NCBI GenBank assembly: GCA_041497995.1
Contig: JBGQHM010000010.1
Location: 1-41,020 of the forward strand
Reading direction: 5' to 3'
Source: DATKMS01 sp041497995
GTDB taxonomy: Bacteria > Desulfobacterota > Binatia > HRBIN30
DNA: 41,020 nucleotides
The notes under the pieces are model-generated. The model was not told the DNA's origin, did no database searches, and was given only the letters and a program-made list of their open reading frames with translations. Both the position numbers and the translations under genes were made by a program. Positions 1-7,400 of the stretch are shown one piece after another; position 1 is the first letter of the stretch, and each line of letters begins with the position of its first letter.

Positions 1-342
1 ACCTTGCTGGACCGTCTCGCGGACGACTACATCCGCACCGCGCGCGCCAAAGGGGCGAGCGAGCCGCGCGTCGTGCTCACCCACGCCCTGCGCAATGCGG
101 TGCTGCCGGTCGTGACGGTTCTTGGGCTGCAAGCCGGCGCGCTGCTGGCGGGCGCCATCATCACCGAGACCATCTTCGCATGGCCCGGCATCGGCCGCCT
201 GACGCTGCTCGCCATCCAAACGCGTGACTACCCGCTCGTCCAGGGATGCATGCTGGTGATCGCACTCACCTACGTGCTCATCAATCTGTGCACCGACTTG
301 CTGTACGGAGTCATCGACCCGCGGCTGAGGACTCGGCAATGA
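1..342 (+). CDS. dppB: ABC transporter permease, DppB/OppB type (3' part only)
   Basis: The frame is open from the first base, so only the last 113 residues are present; the TTG at position 4 is not a real start. The protein is an inner-membrane permease of the peptide/nickel/opine ABC importer family (BPD_transp_1). The EAA-type cytoplasmic loop that contacts the ATPase is visible (DYIRTARAKGASEPRVVLTH, about residues 9-28 of this fragment). It is followed by two or three hydrophobic segments and the family's usual ending with the short 'YGVIDPRLR' tail. Its TGA overlaps the ATG of the next permease (ATGA), as in dppBC and oppBC operons. The substrate cannot be read from the sequence; the binding protein must lie upstream and no ATPase genes follow. 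Confidence 0.93.
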   Translation, partial: TLLDRLADDYIRTARAKGASEPRVVLTHALRNAVLPVVTVLGLQAGALLAGAIITETIFAWPGIGRLTLLAIQTRDYPLVQGCMLVIALTYVLINLCTDLLYGVIDPRLRTRQ

Positions 343-1160
343 GGGACGTGCTGGCCAACCGACAGGTCGCCGCCGGCCTCGCGATCGTCGCGCTGTTCGT
401 GTGCGTGGCGCTACTCGCACCCGTCTTGGCGCCACAGAGCCCGGCGACACAAGACCTCCGTGAAGACCTGCAGCCCCCACGTGCGAGTCACCTGTTCGGT
501 CAAGACAAGCTCGGGCGCGACGTCTTGAGTCGAGTGATCTACGGCGCCCGCGTGTCACTGCTCGTCGGCGTCGCGGTCGCCGGCCTGTCCGCCGCCTTCG
601 GCTTGGTGATCGGCAGCGTTGCCGGATACGCCGGCGGGCGCATCGACGACGCGTTGATGCGCACGATCGACGTCTTGCTCGCCTTCCCCGGGATCCTCCT
701 GGCGATCGGCTTGTCCGCCGTCCTCGGCCCCTCGTTGCGCAACGTGCTCCTGGCGTTGTGCGTCATTGGGTGGACCGGCTACGCGCGCTTGGTGCGTGCC
801 GAGGTATTGACGTGGCGCGAGCGCGAGTTCGTCAGCGCCGCAGTCGCGCTGGGTGCCACACCGCTGCGCGTGCTGGCGCGTCACATCGTGCCACAACTCG
901 TGACACCGCTTACCGTCCAGATCACCTTCGGTATCGCTGCAGCGATCGTGTCGGAGGCCAGCTTGAGCTTCCTCGGACTCGGCGTACAGCCGCCGACGCC
1001 TTCGTGGGGCGCCATGGTCAACGAGGGCCGCTCGTTCTTGCTGATCGCGCCATACGTCGCCCTGTTCCCCGGCCTCGCCGTGATGCTGACCGTCCTCGGC
1101 TTCACCCTTCTCGGCGACGGCCTGCGCGACGCGCTGGATGTGAGGAGCAGTGACCAGTAG
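339..1160 (+). CDS. dppC: ABC transporter permease, DppC/OppC type
   Basis: This 273-aa inner-membrane permease is the heterodimer partner of the preceding DppB-type protein. It has an N-terminal membrane helix (about residues 10-32), then the OppC/DppC N-terminal segment with the conserved 'HLFGQDKLGRDVLSRVIYGA' stretch (about residues 51-70), and a BPD_transp_1 domain with five further helices. The EAA loop is 'EFVSAAVALGATPLRVLARH' (about residues 163-182), and the family's 'SFLGLGVQPPTPSWGAM' signature lies near residue 215. The ATG at 339 is chosen because it overlaps the dppB stop in an ATGA junction and gives the normal family length; the frame stays open upstream only as an overlap with dppB. 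No dppD/dppF ATPase genes follow, so the ATPase may be upstream or elsewhere. The substrate class (dipeptide, oligopeptide, nickel) is undecided. Confidence 0.93.
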   Translation: MRDVLANRQVAAGLAIVALFVCVALLAPVLAPQSPATQDLREDLQPPRASHLFGQDKLGRDVLSRVIYGARVSLLVGVAVAGLSAAFGLVIGSVAGYAGGRIDDALMRTIDVLLAFPGILLAIGLSAVLGPSLRNVLLALCVIGWTGYARLVRAEVLTWREREFVSAAVALGATPLRVLARHIVPQLVTPLTVQITFGIAAAIVSEASLSFLGLGVQPPTPSWGAMVNEGRSFLLIAPYVALFPGLAVMLTVLGFTLLGDGLRDALDVRSSDQ

Positions 1161-1163
1161 GGC

Positions 1164-1246
1164 CTCGCGTATCTCGTATCTCGTGAAGCGTATCTCGTGC
1201 TGAAACGATCCGAGCGAGATACGAGATACGAGGAACGAGATACGAT
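1164..1246 (+). repeat. Intergenic imperfect palindrome made of (ACGAGAT) quasi-repeats
   Basis: Short, imperfect CGTATCTCGT units on the left are matched by ACGAGATACG units on the right. The best core is CGTATCTCGTATCTCG (1168-1183), perfectly complementary to 1215-1230, and further copies of the unit lie on both sides. The transcript could fold into a long, ragged hairpin just after dppC. There is no T-run, so it is not a classical terminator. It belongs with the other unit-built palindromes of this window (17308-17400, 18179-18262, 23723-23813), although its unit is different. Confidence 0.75.
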
Positions 1247-1296
1247 ACCGGCTCGCTTGACAGCCCGGTGACTGATCTGGGAGGACAAGCGGCACA

Positions 1297-1476
1297 ATGC
1301 AGTGTCCACAGTGCCGGGCGGACAACGATGCCGGCCTCCGCTTCTGCGAGTCGTGCGGCGCGAAACTGGCCCGTCTGTGTCAGAGCTGTGGTCACGAACT
1401 GAAGCCACAGGCGCGGTTTTGCGGCAAGTGTGGCGCCTCCCTGGGGGTGTCGGGTCTCGATCAGCCAGGAGGTTGA
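1297..1476 (+). CDS. Small double zinc-ribbon protein (59 aa), coupled to the giant cyclase gene
   Basis: This short reading frame encodes 59 residues with four CxxC knuckles (C3/C6, C17/C20, C28/C31, C42/C45), the layout of a double zinc ribbon (DZR). It starts at ATG 1297 and its TGA (1474-1476) shares a base with an in-frame ATG of the giant gene (TGATG), so the two are probably translated together. The giant protein begins with a second double zinc ribbon of the same design. This frame could be a separate partner protein, or an N-terminal part of the cyclase split off by a duplication or frameshift. The spacing and Cys pattern are seen directly; zinc binding is known for the family; a role as protein-interaction module is inferred. 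Confidence 0.7.
   Translation: MQCPQCRADNDAGLRFCESCGAKLARLCQSCGHELKPQARFCGKCGASLGVSGLDQPGG
1467..1472 (+). promoter_or_regulatory. Shine-Dalgarno AGGAGG of the giant cyclase gene
   Basis: A perfect AGGAGG lies inside the 3' end of the 59-aa zinc-ribbon gene. It is 3 bases before ATG 1476 and 9 bases before ATG 1482, both in the giant frame. The spacing favours 1482; using 1476 adds only two residues. The site rules out the much longer upstream extension of the frame, which overlaps the zinc-ribbon gene. Confidence 0.7.
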
Positions 1477-1481
1477 TGCGG

Positions 1482-4400
1482 ATGCCCCAAGCCTGCCCCG
1501 CCTGTGGGCACGAGAATCGCGACACCGCGAAGTTCTGTGGTGGCTGTGCCGCCGCATTGCTGCACGAGGCCACCTGTTCAGCCTGCGGTAGCACCAATCC
1601 CCCCGGGCAGAAGTTCTGCGACGAATGCGGCGCGGTGCTTGTCGGTTCCGCTCCGAATGTAGCGGCGGGTTTCAAACCCGCCTCAGGAGCGGTGGAGCGT
1701 GGGGCTGCAGAGCACGCGGGTCTAAGACCCGCCGCTACGAAGGGACTCCGATCCCCCAGCGCCGCCCGCCCCGCCGATCAGGCCGAGGCGCGCAAGGTCG
1801 TCACGATCATCTTCGCCGATCTGATTGGATCGACGTCGCTGCACGAGCGCCTCGATGCGGAGTCCACCCGCCGCTTGATGGACCGCTACTATCGGGCACT
1901 GCATACCGCCGTCGAAGCCCACGGCGGTACGGTCGTCAAGCTGATGGGCGACGGGGTCATGGCCGCCTTCGGCGTGCCGCGCGTCGCCGAGGACGACGCC
2001 ATCCGCGCCGTGCGCGCCGGCGTCGCCATGCAGGACGCCTTCCGCGAGCTGGCCCGCAACGAGCTCGCGGCCGTGGGCGACATCGGGCTGCGCGTCGGGA
2101 TCAACACCGGCGAGGTCGTGGTCAGTGCCGACAACACCGACGTCGTCGGCGATCCGGTCAACGTCGCGGCCCGCTTGCAACAGGAGGCGCATGACGGCGA
2201 AGTCGTGATCGGCGAGCCGACACGCCGCCTGGTCGCGGCGCTGGTGACCCTTGCACCGCTGGGCAGCGTCGCCCTGAAAGGCCGCGCGGAGGCGATGAAG
2301 GCGTATCGCGTCGAGTCGCTCGAGCGCCCCATCGGTACCACCACGGCCGCGTTCGTCGGGCGCGACGACGAGCTCGGACGCATCACCGGCGTGTACAACG
2401 CGGCGATCGCAGCGCCGGCTGCGCGCCTGGCCGTGCTGCTCGGATCGCCCGGCCTCGGCAAGTCGCGCATGATCGAAGAGTTCACGCGCCGACTCGGGGA
2501 CGCGGCCACTGTCGTCACAGCACAGTGCGACGCCGAGGGCGGCGCCACCTTCGCGCCGCTCGCGGAAGCGCTGCGAGAGCTGCTCCACAGTGAGAACGGT
2601 GGAGGCGTTCCCCTCCTTACCAAGGAGGGGCTAGGGGAGGTTGCCTTGCCGCCGGCGCTACCTCCCCCTGGCCCCCTCCTTGGTAAGGAGGGGGAAGAAG
2701 ACAAGTTGCTGCGCGTAGCACTCGAGGCGGCGGTGCCCGGCACCGACGCCGAGCGGGCGCGCATTGTCACCGGGATCACGGCGCTCCTCGCCGGTTCCCC
2801 CGCCTCGCCAGAAGAGACATTCTTCGTCGTCCGCCGCCTGCTCGCCGCGCTCGCCTCGGTCAGGCCTGTGGTGCTGGTGATCGATGACCTGCAGTGGGCC
2901 GAGCCGCTGCTGCTCGACCTCGTCGAGCATCTGGTACAGTGGGGCAGCGGCGTGCCGCTGCTCGTCCTCGTCGGTGCGCGACCGGAGCTGCGTGACACGC
3001 GCTCCTCGCTCGCCGCAAGCGGTGGCTTCGTTACCGATGTGGTGACGCTCGGTGGTCTCGACGCCGGCGCCGCGATGCGCCTCGCCGCCAACGTGATCGG
3101 CGCCGCCGATCTACCGGCCGCCGTCGCGGCCAAGGTGCTCGCCACCAGCGAGGGCAACCCGCTGTTCGTCGCCGAGCTGGTGCGCATGCTGGTGCAGGAG
3201 GGGGCGCTACGGCAGGAGGGCGATCGGTGGATCACGGGTGTCGGTCTCGCGGCCCTCGAGATGCCGCCCACGATTCACGCGCTGCTCGCGGCCCGCATCG
3301 AGCGGCTGCGTCCGGAAGATCGTGCCGTTCTCGAGCGTGCCGCGGTGATCGGCCGCCACTTCTCCCGCAACGCGGTTGCTGCGCTGCGGCCACGCGAAGC
3401 CACCGACCTGGACGCGCGGATCGAGGCGCTGCGGCGCGGCGAGCTGATCGAGCCTGACGGCGGCTGGTTCCTCGGCGAGCCGGTGCTGCGCTTCCACCAC
3501 GTGTTGATCCGCGACGCGGCCTACCGGCGCCTGCTCAAGGGGACGCGCGCGGAGCTGCACGGCCGCCTTGCCGACTGGATCGAAGCGCGCGCCCCCGAGG
3601 CGGTCGAGCACGACGAGACGATCGGCTGGCATCTCGAGCAGGCGCACCAACTCCTCGGCGAGCTCGGGCCGATCGATGCGCAGGGCAGGGCGCTCGGCGA
3701 GCGGGCGGCGCGTCATCTCGCCGCAGCGGGCCGGCGGGCGCTGGCGCGCGACGACGTGCCGGTCGCCGCGGACCTGCTCGGGCGGGCGCTCGATCGACTC
3801 GATGACGCTGATCCGGCGCGCGCCGACCTGGCGCTCGATTGGTGCGAAGCGCTGCTCGCGGGAGGAGATGTCGGGACGGCTGCGAAGGCGATCGAAGAGC
3901 TGGGACGGTTCATCGGCGAAGACGCCGCAGACCGCAGTGTGGCTCCCTCGCCCACGCATCTTCTCAGCGTGGGAGAGGCCAGCGTCCGCCTGCGCGCCTG
4001 GCACACCTGCTTCGTCGGCCAGCTCACCGCGCTTACGGCGCCACAGTCGCTGCACGCCACCGCCGACGCCGTCGCCGCTGCGGCCGCGGAGTTGGCGGCG
4101 CTCGGCGACACCGCCGGCGAAGCGAAGGCGCATTTCGTTCATGCCCAGGCCTTCGCGCGTCTTGGCAAAATCGGCCCCTGCGAGGCGGCGCTCGATCGCG
4201 CCCTCGCCGCCGCGCGCCGCGCCGGTGATTGGCGGCGCTCCAACACCGTCCTCGCCGTGGCGCCGCTCGCCGCGCTCTGGGGTCCGAGTCCCGTCACGCG
4301 CGCCAGCGGTCGCTGCCTCGACGTCGTGCGCGTGCTGCGCATCACGCAGGTAGCGCCCGCTGTCGAAGCCGTCGCGCTCAGTTGTCAGGGCGTGCTCGAG

Positions 4401-7400
4401 GCGCTGCGCGGCCGCACCGACGCGGCGCGACGCATGATCGCCTCGGCGCGGAAGATGGTGGAAGAGCTCGGCATCACGCAGCGCCTGCTCGAGGTCGACG
4501 TCTTCGCCGGACGCGTCGAGCTGCTCGAAGGCGACGCGATCGCCGCCGAGCGCTGCCTGCGCGGCGCCTACGAGGGCCTGCGCGATCTCGGCCTCGGCAT
4601 CGACGCGGCGCGGGCGGCGGCGCTGCTCGGGCGCGCTCTGCTGGCGCAGGATCGAGCCGCCGAGGCGGAGGCGCTCAGCCGCGAGAGCGAGGCGCTCGCC
4701 GGCGACGATCTGCAGGCGTCGATCGCCTGGCGCGGCGTGCGCGCCGAGGCGTTGGCGCGGCGCGGCGACCATGCTGCTGCCGTCGAGCTGGCGAAGGCCG
4801 CGGTCGAGATCGCCGCCGCTACCGACGCGCTGCTCGACCACGCCGACGCGTGTCGAGCGCTGGCCGCGGCGCTGCGCGCTGCCGGGCGGAACACCGAAGC
4901 CGATGCCGAGGAGAGGCGCGCCATCGAGCTGTGGGAGGCCAAGGGCGCCACGCTGCTCGGCGAGCGTGCGCACCGCGGCACCGCGCGCGTCGAGCCTGTT
5001 GCGCGGACTCCCGAAGATCGCGCTGCGCCAGCCCCTCCGGTACGCCGGCGAGTGCGAGCGAATGCGGCGACCGCGGACGCGGCTGGGCTTGACGCCGCCG
5101 TCGCCGCCCGAGACGCGGGTGCGCTCCTTGTCCTTTTCGCCGAAGAGCTGGAAGTCGTGGATCATACCACCGGCGTTGTATTCGATCGCCACGGAGCGCT
5201 CTCCTCGTTCCGTTCCCTGATGAACGCTGGAGACCCGACGTGCCTGAACGAGCCGCTGGCAACCCTCGGCGACTCGCTCGCGCTGTGCCGCCTGTCAGTG
5301 TCAGCGAGCGGGCTCGCCCGCGGGAAGGTCGATATCGGCGCCTACGAGAAGCAAGAGATCCATCTGAACGAGGTCGACGCGCAGGGGCGACGCCGGCGGG
5401 GCGAGGTCTTCGGCACCGACCACCTGGGCGACGCCATCGCCCGCTTGTACGAGCGCTACGCCGAGCTGCTCTCCGACGGCCCAGAGCGGGTCCGCGCCGC
5501 GGCGACGGCGGGCTCGGTCGCGGTCATCGCCGGGAAATTCGACATCGATCGCCTCGCGACCGCCATCGCGCCGGACATCCAGGTCGCCGACAACCGCAAC
5601 GTGGGGCTTGGAGCCGTGTCCGGAGCAGAGCCCCTGTTGCGCGCCGTGCGGGCGCTGCTGGATCTCTCGGAAGGGTTCGACTGGCGGGTGGACGACGTCT
5701 ATGGGCTGCGCTCCGACGCGCTCGTCGTCCGCCACACGAGCTGCGGCACGGACCGCCGCAGCGGCGGCGCCTTCGAGCGCAGCCTCTGCGAGCTGTTCGT
5801 CTTCGGCGCCGATGGCCGCGTCATCCGCTGGGAGCGCTTCGACCTCGAGCACGTCGACGAGGCGCTCGCTCGCTTCGACGAGCTGATAGCCAATGTCCGT
5901 CATGCCGGCAGTGTTCAAGCCGGCATCCAGGAGGGGGGAGTGGATTCCCGACAGAAGATTGCGGGAATGACAGAGTGGGAACAACCCGTCATCGGCCGCC
6001 GCGTGCGCCCGAACGCCGCGAGTGCAGTGTCGACCCGCTTCGACGGGCTGGTTGGAAGCAGCTCACAACCGGAACCTAACCCCCTGGCCCCCTTCCCTGC
6101 GAGGGAAGGGGGAGGCAATGCTCTTCCTTCCCTCCCCGCGCCGGGGAGGGACCGAGGGAGAGGTTCGTCGGCTCCTTTCGCCAACGCCGCGACGCGCTTC
6201 TGTGACCGCTTCGTTCGAGCCTGGGCTGCGCGTGACTGGGATGCGGTAACTGCACTGCACTCCCCGGCGCACCACAATGACGATCGCCGCCGACTCATGC
6301 AGATGCGGGTCGCGGCTGAGGCGAACCTGACCCAGCTGCGCACGCTGTTCGAGGTGCCGCGAAGTCGGATGGCCATGACACCCGTCGCGACGCGCGGCGA
6401 ACGACTGGCACTCAGCCGCATACTCTACGAAGGCGACAGCGACGGAGGAGGCGGTACCCTCGCCATCGATTACCTCGGCATCATCGAGAGCGATGGCGAC
6501 GGCCGCCTCATGGAGATCGTGCTCTTCGACCTGGACGACCTTGACGCCGCCTACGCCGAGCTCGAGCGGCGCTACGACGTCGCCGAAGGCGTGGCGCACG
6601 GCGTCTTTATGCGCGCGTTCACCGCTGCGGTCGCGAGCCGCGACTGGGAGCCCGTGCTCGCACTGTGTGCGCCGGGGTTCGTCGAGTACGATCATCGTGC
6701 CCTCGCGGTGCTCGGGACGACGCGCAGTGCCGAGGCGTGGGTACAGAACTTCCGCACCCTTACTGACCTCGCGCCGGATACCGTCTATCGCGTCGATCAC
6801 TTCCGCTCGGCCGCGCACGGGTTCTGGTCGGTGGGCACATGGCACGGCTCGCGCGAGGGTGGCAACTACGAGATTCCGATCAACGCCGTCCTCGAAATGG
6901 ACGGCCGGGGCAGACTGGCCGGGGCCGACATCTACGACCCCGACCAGCTCGACCAAGCGCGTGCGCGCTTCGACGAGCTGAACCCCTGTGTGTCTCCCCT
7001 TGGTAAGGGGAGAATTGAAGAGGGGTCACCGGCTGCGCCCTTCGCCAACGCCGCGACGCGCGCGGTGGACCGCGGCACCGCGGCGCTCGAAGCCCGCGAC
7101 TGGGAGGGTTTTGCGGCCCTCTTCGCCACAGGGTTCCGCCACTATGACCGCACCCGGATCGCCCAGCTCGAGACCGATGGACGGCAGTGGCTCGCCTCGT
7201 TCCGCCAGATGGTCGAGATGACGTCCGCGCGCCCGACCCAGCAGGTGCTCGCCACGCGCGGCGAGCGGCTGGCACTCTTCCGTGTGGTCTGGCGCGGCGC
7301 GGAAGGCGACATCGGCCCGAGCGAGATCGACTGGGTGCTGATCATCGAGGTGGACGGCCGCGGCGACCACGTGGCGGTCGTCGCCTTCGACCCCGACGAC

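Noticed and set aside
1302..1481. An upstream extension of the giant gene to a GTG at 1302
   Set aside because: It overlaps the zinc-ribbon frame, which has the proper four CxxC knuckles, and has no ribosome site; AGGAGG at 1467 points to 1476 or 1482.
3207..5192. A 661-codon open frame on the minus strand inside the giant gene
   Set aside because: It is antisense to clearly coding ATPase and TPR-like sequence. GC-rich genes give long open antisense frames; the translation is Arg/Gly/Gln-rich with no family motif.
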